Assembly (NCBI GenBank): GCA_902574695.1
Contig: CACGON010000007.1
Span: forward strand, 1-48,457
Source of the DNA: an uncultured Pelagibacteraceae bacterium
Lineage (GTDB): Bacteria; Pseudomonadota; Alphaproteobacteria; Pelagibacterales; Pelagibacteraceae
DNA length: 48,457 bases
Reading direction: 5' to 3'
The translations under genes were made by a program, and so were the position numbers. Numbering within the stretch: the stretch's first letter is position 1; every line of letters starts with the position of its first letter. Shown here piece after piece: positions 40,547-48,457 of the stretch. The notes beneath the pieces were generated by a model. That model was not told the DNA's origin. It saw only the letters and a list, made by a program, of their open reading frames with translations, and did no database searches.

Positions 40547-42416
40547 TTTTTAAAAATTTTATACATCCACCTAGCATAATAAGGAGTGTTGATATCCAAA
40601 TCCAAATCATCAATGGTTTTTCTTGATAGCGTACATTAAAATAGGTTTTATCTTTAATGGGATTGATAACTAAGAATCTATCTTTAAATATACTTGTTTT
40701 TATAAATGCCTCACTAGTTATAACTTCTGGTTTGTTGTATATTCTTATTTCAGGCATAAATTTATTACTTTCCCCTTTTTGGTCATGGATAATAAATACT
40801 CCAACAATCTTTTCAAAATTAGGTCCTGTGCTTGTTTCTATTCTTTGAAAAGTTATTTTATTATTTTCAAAACCTAATTCCTCACCAACTTTTAAGTTTG
40901 CAATAATCTCCTTCGAAAAAATCGCATTTAGAATAATACTTAATATAAGAAGACTAAAACCAAAGTGTGAAATTATCTGAGAATAGTTTTTATAACCTTT
41001 TTTTAAAAAATCTTTTATTGTTATAAAAAATAAGTAAAGGTTAGCGGTTAGTAATAACAATGTGAAAAGTTTAACATCACCTATTGATTTTAAAATAAAA
41101 AAACTTAAGAATAAATTAACTATAAAAAATACTATTAAAGTTAATTTTTTCTCAATCTTTTTACTTTTTATCCATCCTAAATTTGGACCTAATGACATAA
41201 AAATTAAAAAAGGTATTAAAAATGGAATTATAAGTTTATTAAAAAAAGGAGGTCCAACAGAAATTCTTTGATTCGATATTACCTCTAGAAAAATTGGATA
41301 TATAGTTCCTATTAAAATTACAGATAAAAAATACATTAAGAACCAATTGTTAATCAAAATATGACTTTCTTTGGTAATTAGTCCGAAACTTTTATTAGAG
41401 ATGCTTAACTTTTCTTCATAAAAAAAATAAATGACCAAAGATAAAAATATTATAAAAAATAGAAAAAATAAAATATACAAGCCTCTCTCAGGATCATTTG
41501 CAAAAGTGTGCACAGAGTTTAGTATGCCAGATCTTACTAGGAAAGTTCCACATACACTTAGTGTAAAGGTGGATATGCATAAAATTATTGACCACGACGC
41601 TAAAGATGATCTTTTTTCTAAAACCAAAATACAATGAAGTAGAGCTGTCAAGCTAATCCAGGGCATTAATGATATGTTTTCAACGGGGTCCCAAAACCAA
41701 AATCCGCCCCAACCTAATTCGTAATATGCCCAGATAGATCCCAATAAAATACCACCTGTTAAGAAAATCCACGAACAAAGTATCCAATTTTTAATATGAC
41801 TTGCCCAGTCACTATTAACATTGCCCAAGATTAAAGAAGACAAAGAAGAGGAAAAAATAATAGATGTAGAAACATAACCCAAATAAAGAATTGGTGGATG
41901 AATGGCTAATATTGGATCTTGTAAAATTGGATTTAATCCAAGACCCTCTTTTGGAATAGGAAATATCTCATTAAATGGGTTTGATGTGAAAATTAAAAAA
42001 ACAATAAAACCAAAGATTATAATTTGCTGAAAAATAACAGTGAAAAGTCTTTCTTTTGTTGTTCTACTTAATGATAAAGAAAAATATAAAAAATTTGTTA
42101 AGGTTAATATTAACAACCAAAGCAACAAACTTCCTTCGTGATTACCCCACAAACCACTAACTTTATAAAACAACGGCTTAGTTGTATGTGAATTATTATA
42201 AACTGTAATATTACCAAATTCTGAATTTAAAAATAAAATAAGCAAGGAGATAAAACTAACAAAAATGAAAAAAAATTGAAAAAAAATTAATTTTTTAAGA
42301 TCTATTTTTATTAATTGATCAAAATTTTTTAATTTCAAAAATGATCTTAAAAAAATTGCTAGTGAGAGAAAAAGTGAGATAATTGTAGAATAGTTTCCAA
42401 TGTAATTAAAAATCAA
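40536..42416 (-). CDS. ccmF: Heme lyase CcmF
   Basis: Large membrane protein that joins heme to apocytochrome c. About 14 hydrophobic helices are visible in 626 residues. The WWD heme-handling domain is present as W-G-G-F-W-F-W-D-P-V-E-N, with G-L-W-G-N-H-E-G-S and His-containing flanking loops (I-L-A-I-H-P-P). A periplasmic part follows near residue 500. It starts 4 bases after ccmE. Confidence 0.96.
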   Translation of the reverse strand: MIFNYIGNYSTIISLFLSLAIFLRSFLKLKNFDQLIKIDLKKLIFFQFFFIFVSFISLLILFLNSEFGNITVYNNSHTTKPLFYKVSGLWGNHEGSLLLWLLILTLTNFLYFSLSLSRTTKERLFTVIFQQIIIFGFIVFLIFTSNPFNEIFPIPKEGLGLNPILQDPILAIHPPILYLGYVSTSIIFSSSLSSLILGNVNSDWASHIKNWILCSWIFLTGGILLGSIWAYYELGWGGFWFWDPVENISLMPWISLTALLHCILVLEKRSSLASWSIILCISTFTLSVCGTFLVRSGILNSVHTFANDPERGLYILFFLFFIIFLSLVIYFFYEEKLSISNKSFGLITKESHILINNWFLMYFLSVILIGTIYPIFLEVISNQRISVGPPFFNKLIIPFLIPFLIFMSLGPNLGWIKSKKIEKKLTLIVFFIVNLFLSFFILKSIGDVKLFTLLLLTANLYLFFITIKDFLKKGYKNYSQIISHFGFSLLILSIILNAIFSKEIIANLKVGEELGFENNKITFQRIETSTGPNFEKIVGVFIIHDQKGESNKFMPEIRIYNKPEVITSEAFIKTSIFKDRFLVINPIKDKTYFNVRYQEKPLMIWIWISTLLIMLGGCIKFLKNEK

Positions 42417-42420
42417 TTTA

Positions 42421-42837
42421 TTAATCTCCTTTTTTTTTAATCATTTCTGGGGGCATATAATTTTCATCATGCTTTGCAAGTATTTTATCAGCCATAAAAT
42501 AATTTTTATCCTTTAAGAAACCCTCAGCAACTACTCCTTTACTCTCTTGAAATAAATTTGGAACTAAACCTGAATAGGTTACAGTAATTTCATTTTCAAA
42601 ATCTGTAATAACGAACAAAAGCTGATTATTGCTTATGTTTATAGAGTCTTTTTTAACCATTCCACCTATTCTAATTTTATCTTTATTCAATTCATTTAGT
42701 GTTTTTATTTCTGTAGGAGACAAAAAATAAATAACATTTTCTTTTAAAGATTTTAATACTAGAAAAATTGTTAATCCTAACGATAAAACTAAAATAATTA
42801 AGAATGTTAGTCTTAATTTAACTTTTTTACCATACAT
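42421..42837 (-). CDS. ccmE: Heme chaperone CcmE
   Basis: Carries heme covalently to CcmF. One N-terminal membrane helix (about 8-28), then an OB fold with G-G-M-V-K and the heme-binding motif L-A-K-H-D-E-N-Y near the C-terminus, whose His is the heme attachment site. Length 138 is typical. It is 9 bases after ccmD and 4 before ccmF. Confidence 0.95.
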   Translation of the reverse strand: MYGKKVKLRLTFLIILVLSLGLTIFLVLKSLKENVIYFLSPTEIKTLNELNKDKIRIGGMVKKDSINISNNQLLFVITDFENEITVTYSGLVPNLFQESKGVVAEGFLKDKNYFMADKILAKHDENYMPPEMIKKKGD

Positions 42838-42846
42838 TTGTGAAAG

Positions 42847-43077
42847 TTAAATTTTTGAAAAAATACCTGCTGATAATATTTCTTTGTTAATTTTTTGTTT
42901 GTTGGCTTCTGAAACTTGATTTAAGTTTAATTTACCAAATTTTTCAGCAAATTTCTTTTGTTCTTTTTTAAGTTGGTATCTAACAACTATATATAATCCC
43001 AAAAAGTTTATCATTGTAAAAATAAAAGCAGAAAAAACATAAATTCCATATCCATTCATGCTGAAAAAATTTATCAT
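42847..43077 (-). CDS. ccmD: CcmD, small heme exporter subunit
   Basis: A 76-residue protein with one membrane helix (about 12-32) preceded by M-N-G-Y-G-I-Y-V, the CcmD hallmark, and a basic C-terminal part. It releases heme-loaded CcmE from CcmABC. The ATG at 43077 overlaps the ccmC stop by 4 bases (ATGA). Identification rests on the motif and the position between ccmC and ccmE. Confidence 0.85.
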   Translation of the reverse strand: MINFFSMNGYGIYVFSAFIFTMINFLGLYIVVRYQLKKEQKKFAEKFGKLNLNQVSEANKQKINKEILSAGIFSKI

Positions 43078-43778
43078 AATCTATCTAACCCTTTATTTTT
43101 AATCTTTATCAGTTCTGTATTATATTTCATTAAAAAAATCAGTAAAGAAAATAGGGCAAATGCCGCAGTCATAATGATCAAAGGTGTTAACATGGATTCA
43201 TGGATTTTTGATTCTGATAGTATTTTAATTGAAGAGGGTTGATGAAGTGTGCTCCACCAATCTACTGAAAATTTTATAATTGGAATATTAAAAGCCCCTA
43301 TTATAGATATTAGTGATGTAATTTTAATAACACTATCTCTTTTCTCAAAAATCCTCCAAGCTAATAAGTACATTAAATAAAAAAAGCATAAAATTAACAT
43401 TGTTGTAATTCTAGCATCCCATGCCCACCAAGTACCCCAGGTAGGTTTTCCCCAGATCGATCCAGTAACTAATGCAATTAAAGTAAAAATAAATCCTGAT
43501 GGTGCTAAACTTTTAGCAATTATAACTAAATTTCTATTTTTAAAAATAAAAACTAAAACTGATAAAAAGGCCATACAAGAAAATATTCCTAACGATATCC
43601 ATGCAGAAGGTACATGGACGTACATAATTCTAACTGAGTCTCCTTGTAAATAATCCTCTGGTGAAATTATTAAAGCCTCAATTAATCCCAAAGATGAAAG
43701 TATTAAAAAGAATATTAAAATAAATCTGTAGTATTTATTAATAGATAAAAAAATTTTATTTTGATTAAAAAAATTCAT
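43074..43778 (-). CDS. ccmC: Heme exporter/handling protein CcmC
   Basis: Six-helix membrane protein that loads heme on CcmE. The WWD motif is clear: T-W-G-T-W-W-A-W-D-A-R. Conserved His residues occur in Y-V-H-V-P and in the L-H-Q-P region. Length 234 is usual. ccmA and ccmB do not precede it; instead there are 173 noncoding bases containing a long hairpin, then hspQ. A TATAAT (43789-43784) ends only 5 bases before the ATG. Confidence 0.95.
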   Translation of the reverse strand: MNFFNQNKIFLSINKYYRFILIFFLILSSLGLIEALIISPEDYLQGDSVRIMYVHVPSAWISLGIFSCMAFLSVLVFIFKNRNLVIIAKSLAPSGFIFTLIALVTGSIWGKPTWGTWWAWDARITTMLILCFFYLMYLLAWRIFEKRDSVIKITSLISIIGAFNIPIIKFSVDWWSTLHQPSSIKILSESKIHESMLTPLIIMTAAFALFSLLIFLMKYNTELIKIKNKGLDRL

Positions 43779-43828
43779 CCTAAATTATATACAAATTATT
43801 AAAGTAATGAATGAGTTAAAAAGTCAAA

Positions 43829-43919
43829 ACTGACCAAGAATGAGAGGGAGATAATTTAGAAGGGAAACAATATCATTCTTGGTCAGTATTCATAATCTAG
43901 TAACTCTATATGACCAAGA
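43829..43919 (-). promoter_or_regulatory. Terminator-like hairpin with competing upstream pairing, before ccmC
   Basis: On the minus strand three segments occur in order: A, TCTTGGTCA (43919-43911); B, a 15-mer starting ACTGACC (43887-43873); and C, its perfect complement (43843-43829), followed by TTTGACTTTTT. B with C makes a 15-bp hairpin with a 29-base loop and a U-rich tail, a terminator-like layout. A can pair with nine bases of B instead, which would disrupt it. This is the geometry of an attenuator, between hspQ and the ccm operon. It may alternatively be only the hspQ terminator or a small RNA. Confidence 0.5.
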
Positions 43920-43951
43920 TTTGAACCAATTGTGTTTAAATAATGAATTTT

Positions 43952-44272
43952 TTAATTTGATGGCTTAAAATAACTTGAACCTTTTTTACCCGAGAAAATT
44001 TCATTAATTAATGGGTGTTTTATAGGTTCTTCAGAATCATCTACTAACAAATTTTGTTCTGAGACATAAGCCTCATAGGTTACATCATCATTTTCAGCAA
44101 GCAGATGATAGAAAGGTTGATCTTTCCTTGGTCTCACATTTTTTGGAATAGACTGATACCATTCCTCAGAATTGTTAAATTTAAAGTCAACATCATAAAT
44201 AACTCCTCTAAAATCGAAGTGTTTATGTTTAACAATATCACCGATTGAAAATTTAGCCTTTTGGATTGTCAT
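43952..44272 (-). CDS. hspQ: HspQ/YccV-like protein
   Basis: Small protein of the HspQ (hemimethylated-DNA-binding YccV-like) family, linked in E. coli to Lon specificity and heat shock. Typical blocks: F-S-I-G-D-I-V-K-H-K, F-R-G-V-I-Y-D-V-D, P-F-Y-H-L-L-A-E and Y-V-S-E-Q-N-L. Length 106 is normal. It is divergent from yciB (81 bases apart) and upstream of the ccm operon on the same strand, with a hairpin between. Confidence 0.9.
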   Translation of the reverse strand: MTIQKAKFSIGDIVKHKHFDFRGVIYDVDFKFNNSEEWYQSIPKNVRPRKDQPFYHLLAENDDVTYEAYVSEQNLLVDDSEEPIKHPLINEIFSGKKGSSYFKPSN

Positions 44273-44353
44273 TGAATATAATATATGGGTATTTCAATAT
44301 AAAAATCAATAAAAAAATATTAAAGTTTTTTCAAATCTGTTAATATCTTTTTT

Positions 44354-44905
44354 GTGAATAAATCATTTTTCAAATTTGTCACAGACTTTGGTCCTCTTTT
44401 AATATTTTTTTCTTTCTACTATAAAAATGATAAAAGTTTAGAAATTGCTATACCGCCATTTATTATTGCAACCTTAGTTGCTCTTGGCATGGTTTGGCTT
44501 AAAGAAAAAAAAATTCCAATGGTACCTTTAGTAGGTGGAGTTTTAGTTACTTTTTTTGGTGGGCTTACAATTTATTTTAATAATCCAATATTTATATACA
44601 TTAAACCAACCATTATAAATATATTATTTGGGATTGTGTTGCTTTTTGGAAAATTTTTTACAAAAGAACCTCTTCTAAAGAAAATGCTTGGTAGCGCAAT
44701 AAGAATTTCAGACGATGGTTGGAAAATATTAAACCAAAGGTGGGTATATTTCTTTTTTGCTCTTGCTCTAATTAACGAAATAGTTTGGAGAACACAAACT
44801 GAAGAGTTTTGGGTAAATTTTAAAGTTTGGGGAATGTTGCCTATAACATTTATATTCACTGCTTTTCAATTTAATGTAATTAATAAATATAAACTTGATG
44901 AATAA
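44354..44905 (+). CDS. yciB: Inner membrane septation protein YciB
   Basis: Five-helix inner-membrane protein of the YciB/IspZ family, involved in envelope integrity and septation. The start is GTG at 44354 (N-K-S-F-F-K-F), with no ATG upstream. Motifs: F-G-P-L-L-I-F-F, K-K-I-P-M-V-P-L-V-G-G, G-W-K-I-L-N-Q-R-W and N-E-I-V-W-R-T. Length 183 is standard. It overlaps the next gene by 8 bases. Confidence 0.93.
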   Translation: MNKSFFKFVTDFGPLLIFFSFYYKNDKSLEIAIPPFIIATLVALGMVWLKEKKIPMVPLVGGVLVTFFGGLTIYFNNPIFIYIKPTIINILFGIVLLFGKFFTKEPLLKKMLGSAIRISDDGWKILNQRWVYFFFALALINEIVWRTQTEEFWVNFKVWGMLPITFIFTAFQFNVINKYKLDE

Positions 44906-45233
44906 AAATCTTAAACTTGTTGTAGATAACACATTGAAAGAAAAGGATAAAAGACATTTTTTTGAAAAAAATGAATTAAAAATTATTCTTAATTTGTATG
45001 CAAAGATGGTTTCAGATGGTTCTTGGAAAGATTATGGTTTATTCATTTCAAGTAAACAAGTTGGGTTTAGTGTATTTAAAAATTCTACTGAAAACGCAAT
45101 GTATAAAATTTGTAAAAATTTTAAACCATCAAACAAAAATTTAAAATATTTAATAACCGACTCAAAAGGCAAGATTTACAAAAACTCTAACAGCTTAGAA
45201 TTATTATTAAAAAATACAAACTGGAAAAAATAG
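44898..45233 (+). CDS. DUF2794 family protein
   Basis: Small (111-residue) cytosolic protein of the alphaproteobacterial DUF2794 family, with no known function. Family blocks: F-E-K-N-E-L-K-I-I-L-N-L-Y, then G-S-W-K-D-Y-G-L, F-S-V-F-K and M-Y-K-I. I prefer the ATG at 44898 over the TTG one codon earlier. It overlaps yciB by 8 bases, so the two are cotranslated. It converges on the Bax-inhibitor gene 12 bases away. Confidence 0.82.
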   Translation: MNKNLKLVVDNTLKEKDKRHFFEKNELKIILNLYAKMVSDGSWKDYGLFISSKQVGFSVFKNSTENAMYKICKNFKPSNKNLKYLITDSKGKIYKNSNSLELLLKNTNWKK

Positions 45234-45245
45234 TTGTATTTGAAA

Positions 45246-46001
45246 TTATCTTCTTTGTCCGAAAAGTCTTAGAAGCATAATAAATAGATTTATAAAGTCT
45301 AAGTAAAGAGTAAGTGCTCCCATTACCGCTTTTTTGCCAATTACTTCGCCTGAGTCTGATGCGGCATACATATTTTTAATCTTTTGAGTATCATAAGCGG
45401 TAAGTCCAACAAATATTAAAACTCCTAATATTGATATTACAAAGTACATCATTGCAGATTTCAAAAATATATTAACTAAAGATGCGATAATTATCCCTAT
45501 AAGACCCATCATTAAAAAAGATCCAAATTTTGTTAAATCTCTCTTAGTAGTGTAACCATATATGCTCATCGCACCAAAGGTAGCTGATGTAATAAAAAAA
45601 ACTCTTGCAACACTCACTCCCGTGTAGACTAAAAGTATCCAAGACAAAGATAAGCCCATCAAAGCAGCAAAAATCCAAAAAACAGTTTGTGCCTTAGCTG
45701 CACTCATTTTATTAATTCCAAAACTCATATAGAAGACCACACCAAGCGGAGCTAGCATTACTAGCCATTTTAATCCTGAAAAAAAAAGTGCGTTTCCTAA
45801 AGAAGTAAAGCCCACTATTGCACCTTGCGTGTCTGTCAAAACTGACATTTTAAAAGATAGTAAAGCAATAATTCCTGTTAAAAGAATACCAGTGGCCATA
45901 TAGTTATAGACCTTTAGCATGTAAGATCTTAACCCCTCATCCCATACTACTGTTTTTTTTGCAGCTGTTGCTTGAAATATGTTTTGTCTATTAAAGTCCA
46001 T
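45246..46001 (-). CDS. Bax inhibitor-1/YccA family membrane protein
   Basis: Seven-helix membrane protein of the Bax inhibitor-1 (UPF0005) family, of the alphaproteobacterial type related to YccA and BsYetJ, possibly a pH-dependent calcium leak channel or an FtsH regulator. The N-terminus V-W-D-E-G-L-R-S-Y-M, G-L-T-A-Y-D-T-Q-K-I-K in the sixth helix, and the end L-Y-L-D-F-I-N-L-F-I-M-L-L-R-L-F are characteristic. Length 251. It stands alone between convergent DUF2794 and a divergent aldo/keto reductase. Confidence 0.92.
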   Translation of the reverse strand: MDFNRQNIFQATAAKKTVVWDEGLRSYMLKVYNYMATGILLTGIIALLSFKMSVLTDTQGAIVGFTSLGNALFFSGLKWLVMLAPLGVVFYMSFGINKMSAAKAQTVFWIFAALMGLSLSWILLVYTGVSVARVFFITSATFGAMSIYGYTTKRDLTKFGSFLMMGLIGIIIASLVNIFLKSAMMYFVISILGVLIFVGLTAYDTQKIKNMYAASDSGEVIGKKAVMGALTLYLDFINLFIMLLRLFGQRR

Positions 46002-46060
46002 AGTCTATATATAATAATATTTTTTAATATTTTCAAGTAATCAAAAAAAACAAAAATTTA

Positions 46061-47098
46061 ATGAATTATAAGAAATTAGGTAACACAGACTTAAAAATAA
46101 GTACAATTTGTCTCGGTACTATGACCTGGGGGGAACAAAACACTGAGCAAGAGGGATTTGAGCAAATGGATTTTGCTTTAGATCAAGGTGTAAATTTTTG
46201 GGATACAGCAGAAATTTATTCAATACCTCCAAAAGCAGAAACCTTTGGACATACAGAAATTATAATAGGTAATTGGTTTAAAAAAACAAAAAAAAGAGAA
46301 AAAGTTATTCTAGCAACAAAAGTTGCAGGCCCTATGAGATCTTATGTAAGAGGTGGTGGTAATCAATTTGGAATAAAAAATTTGACGGAAGCAATCAATG
46401 GGAGTTTAAAAAGATTACAAACAGACTATATCGATTTGTATCAATTACACTGGCCTGAGAGAAATACTAATATGTTTGGAAGATTGGGTTATGAACATAA
46501 CGATAGTGGTGATTGGCACAAATTTGAGGAAGTATTAGAAAACCTACAAAAATTTATTGAAGCTGGTAAAATTAGATATGTGGGGCTATCAAACGAAACT
46601 CCTTGGGGAGCATCGAAATTTTTACAAATTGCCAAAGAAAAAAAGTTACCAAGAATGATGTCTGTTCAAAATCCATATAACCTACTTAATAGGACATATG
46701 AGATTGGTTTGGCGGAAATTTCTGTGAGAGAACAAATTGGCCTGTTAGCTTATTCTCCACTTGCAATAGGATTTTTAACTGGAAAATATAGAAATAAAAA
46801 AAAACCAGAGAAATCAAGACTTGCAGTGGATGGAGATTTTTGGACAAGATATAATAAGCCTAATACTGAAAAAGCTGTTGATGCTTATTACAAAATAGCA
46901 CAAAAATATGATCTTGATATGGCTCAGATGTCATTAAAATTCTGTGAAATTCAACCGTTTGTAACTAGTGTAATAATTGGCGCTACAAGAATGGATCAGT
47001 TGAAAACTGACATAGAAAGTGTAAATGTAAATCTAACAAAAGAAATTTTAAAAGAAATTAATGATATTCAAAACATTTATCCAAATCCATGCCCTTAA
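46061..47098 (+). CDS. Aldo/keto reductase (Tas-like)
   Basis: NADPH-dependent oxidoreductase of the aldo/keto reductase superfamily with the TIM-barrel tetrad: Asp and Tyr in W-D-T-A-E-I-Y, Lys in L-A-T-K-V, and His in Y-Q-L-H-W-P. Length 345 and the insertion after the third strand resemble Tas/YajO proteins. The substrate is unknown. It is divergent from the Bax-inhibitor gene (59 bases) and its end overlaps the next start by 10 bases. Confidence 0.9.
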   Translation: MNYKKLGNTDLKISTICLGTMTWGEQNTEQEGFEQMDFALDQGVNFWDTAEIYSIPPKAETFGHTEIIIGNWFKKTKKREKVILATKVAGPMRSYVRGGGNQFGIKNLTEAINGSLKRLQTDYIDLYQLHWPERNTNMFGRLGYEHNDSGDWHKFEEVLENLQKFIEAGKIRYVGLSNETPWGASKFLQIAKEKKLPRMMSVQNPYNLLNRTYEIGLAEISVREQIGLLAYSPLAIGFLTGKYRNKKKPEKSRLAVDGDFWTRYNKPNTEKAVDAYYKIAQKYDLDMAQMSLKFCEIQPFVTSVIIGATRMDQLKTDIESVNVNLTKEILKEINDIQNIYPNPCP

Positions 47099-47595
47099 TT
47101 AAAAAAATATTTGTAGTAGCTATCTTTATAATTTTTGCTTCAAATGCGTTTGCAGAAGAAATCAAAAAAATTGGAAAATTTAAGGATTGGGAAGCTATGG
47201 TTTTAAAGAGTAATAGTGGATTAACTTGTTTTGCTCAATCAAAACCAGTTCTGCAAGCACCAAAGACAAATAAAAGAGATGCAAGATTATTTGTAAGCTT
47301 TAGGCCAAGTGAAAAAATTAAAGATGAAATTAGTATAACCCCGGGTTATGAGTTTAATAAAAAAAACTCTATTACCGCAAAATCAGGTAAGCATAAATAT
47401 AACTTCGATATTTCACAACAAGGTTTTGCTTGGATCGCTGATAATAATATAGAAAAAAAGATGATAAGAACTATGAAAAAAGGTTCTAGAATAATGATAT
47501 CTGGACATAATTCATCAGGATCTCAAACTATTGATCACTATTCACTTCTCGGTTTCACAAAAGCATATAACGAGGCAAAGAAAAGCTGTAGTTAA
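47089..47595 (+). CDS. Invasion-associated locus B (IalB) family secreted protein
   Basis: A 168-residue periplasmic protein with a signal peptide cut after A-F-A (about residue 22). The mature part has F-K-D-W-E, then the conserved Cys in G-L-T-C-F-A-Q and a second Cys at the end (K-K-S-C), which may form a disulfide. This is the IalB family, common in alphaproteobacteria; its role is not established. It overlaps the aldo/keto reductase gene by 10 bases and is 5 bases before argG. Confidence 0.85.
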   Translation: MPLIKKIFVVAIFIIFASNAFAEEIKKIGKFKDWEAMVLKSNSGLTCFAQSKPVLQAPKTNKRDARLFVSFRPSEKIKDEISITPGYEFNKKNSITAKSGKHKYNFDISQQGFAWIADNNIEKKMIRTMKKGSRIMISGHNSSGSQTIDHYSLLGFTKAYNEAKKSCS

Positions 47596-47600
47596 AAATA

Positions 47601-48457
47601 ATGAATAAAAGAAAAATTGTTCTCGCTTATTCAGGCGGTTTAGATACATCGATAATACTAAAATGGCTTCAAGAAAACTATAAAGCAGAAGTAATCGCCT
47701 ACACTGCAGATATTGGTCAAGAACTTAATAGAAAGAAAATAATTAATAATGCTAAAAAACTAGGTGTTAAAAAAATAATAATTAAAAATTTAAAGGATAT
47801 ATTTGTAAAAGATTATGTTTATCCAATGTTGAGAGGAAATGCAGTATATGAGGGGGTTTATTTATTAGGAACTTCAATAGCAAGGCCTTTAATAGCAAAA
47901 GATCAAATCAGAGTAGCAAAAAAATATAAGGCTTTTGCTGTATCGCATGGTTCAACAGGTAAAGGGAATGACCAAGTTAGATTTGAACTTGGATACCATT
48001 ATTTTGATCCAAAAATAAAAATAATTGCTCCGTGGAGAATTTGGAAATTAAAATCAAGAACTGATCTTATTAATTATGCAAAAAAACATAAAATAAGTAT
48101 TCCTAAAGACAAAAAAGGTGCCCCTCCATTTTCTGTAGATGACAATCTTTTTCATACATCAACAGAGGGTAAAATTTTAGAAAATCCTAAAAATTCTGCA
48201 CCAGAATTTATTTTTCAAAGGACAGTATCTCCAGAGAAAGCCCCTAATAAACCAGCTTTTGTTACAATTAATTTTAGGAACAGTGATCCAGTTGGTTTAA
48301 ATGGAAAAAAGTTATCTCCTTCTAAATTATTAGAAAAACTTAATCATATAGCGGGAAAAAATGGAGTCGGTAGAGTAGATTTAGTTGAAAACAGATTTAT
48401 AGGGATTAAATCTAGAGGTGTTTATGAGACTCCAGGTGGTACACTTTTATTAAATGC
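47601..48457 (+). CDS. argG: Argininosuccinate synthase, 5' part (runs off the right edge)
   Basis: ATP-dependent ligase joining citrulline and aspartate. The ATG at 47601 opens a frame that reaches the window end without a stop (285 codons; the whole protein is about 400). It has the PP-loop A-Y-S-G-G-L-D-T-S, the G-T-S-I-A-R-P block, [10 protein letters not shown] and A-P-W-R. The gene starts 5 bases after the IalB gene and presumably shares its transcript. Confidence 0.95.
   Translation, partial: MNKRKIVLAYSGGLDTSIILKWLQENYKAEVIAYTADIGQELNRKKIINNAKKLGVKKIIIKNLKDIFVKDYVYPMLRGNAVYEGVYLLGTSIARPLIAKDQIRVAKKYKAFAVSHGSTGKGNDQVRFELGYHYFDPKIKIIAPWRIWKLKSRTDLINYAKKHKISIPKDKKGAPPFSVDDNLFHTSTEGKILENPKNSAPEFIFQRTVSPEKAPNKPAFVTINFRNSDPVGLNGKKLSPSKLLEKLNHIAGKNGVGRVDLVENRFIGIKSRGVYETPGGTLLLN

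Noticed and set aside
43784-43789. TATAAT just before ccmC as a promoter for a leaderless mRNA
   Set aside because: There is no supporting -35 and such hexamers are common by chance in this AT-rich sequence; kept only as an alternative.

Overview
The window looks like a chromosomal segment from a SAR11-type marine alphaproteobacterium (Candidatus Pelagibacter or a close relative). The evidence is the strongly AT-rich sequence, very short gaps between genes with many TAATG and ATGA stop/start overlaps, alphaproteobacterial families (DUF2794, IalB), and above all a DMSP demethylase (DmdA) next to its partner genes. No tRNA, rRNA, IS element, phage gene or CRISPR array was seen. Both edges cut genes: a PhyH-like dioxygenase on the left and argG on the right.

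Region 1 (398-26272, all minus strand) is one long co-directional run. In transcription order it reads ffh, rpsP, trmD, rplS (SRP and ribosome/tRNA genes); leuC, leuD, leuB (leucine synthesis); dmdC, dmdB, an alpha/beta hydrolase and dmdA (DMSP demethylation and methylmercaptopropionate breakdown); asd; sdhC, sdhD, sdhA, sdhB; mmsA; mdh; sucC, sucD, sucA, sucB, lpd. The last block is the oxidative TCA branch from 2-oxoglutarate to oxaloacetate except fumarase. Acetyl-CoA, methylmalonyl/malonyl semialdehyde and C1-sulfur catabolism therefore sit beside the cycle that burns the carbon.

Region 2 (26273-28171) is a divergent junction. ffh is read leftwards and dapF-ftsY rightwards, so both protein components of the SRP pathway flank a 157-base intergenic stretch. 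That stretch holds a GC-rich, highly structured leader on the ffh strand, the strongest candidate for an undescribed RNA element here.

Region 3 (28164-39628, minus) holds a secreted protein of unknown function, a membrane-anchored alpha/beta hydrolase, a tiny membrane protein, an amidase, a TRAP transporter (dctM, dctQ, dctP), a D-2-hydroxyacid dehydrogenase, a GlcD-type FAD oxidase, an aminotransferase, an LldD-type FMN oxidase and a PagL-like outer-membrane protein. The centre reads as an uptake and oxidation module for 2-hydroxy or 2-oxo acids.

Region 4 (39660-44272, minus) is the cytochrome c maturation operon ccmC-D-E-F-G-H (without ccmA and ccmB), preceded by hspQ. Between hspQ and ccmC lies a long hairpin with a competing alternative pairing that resembles a terminator/antiterminator. 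Region 5 (44354-48457) carries yciB and a DUF2794 gene (+), a Bax-inhibitor-1 family membrane protein (-), an aldo/keto reductase, an IalB-family secreted protein and the 5' part of argG (+).
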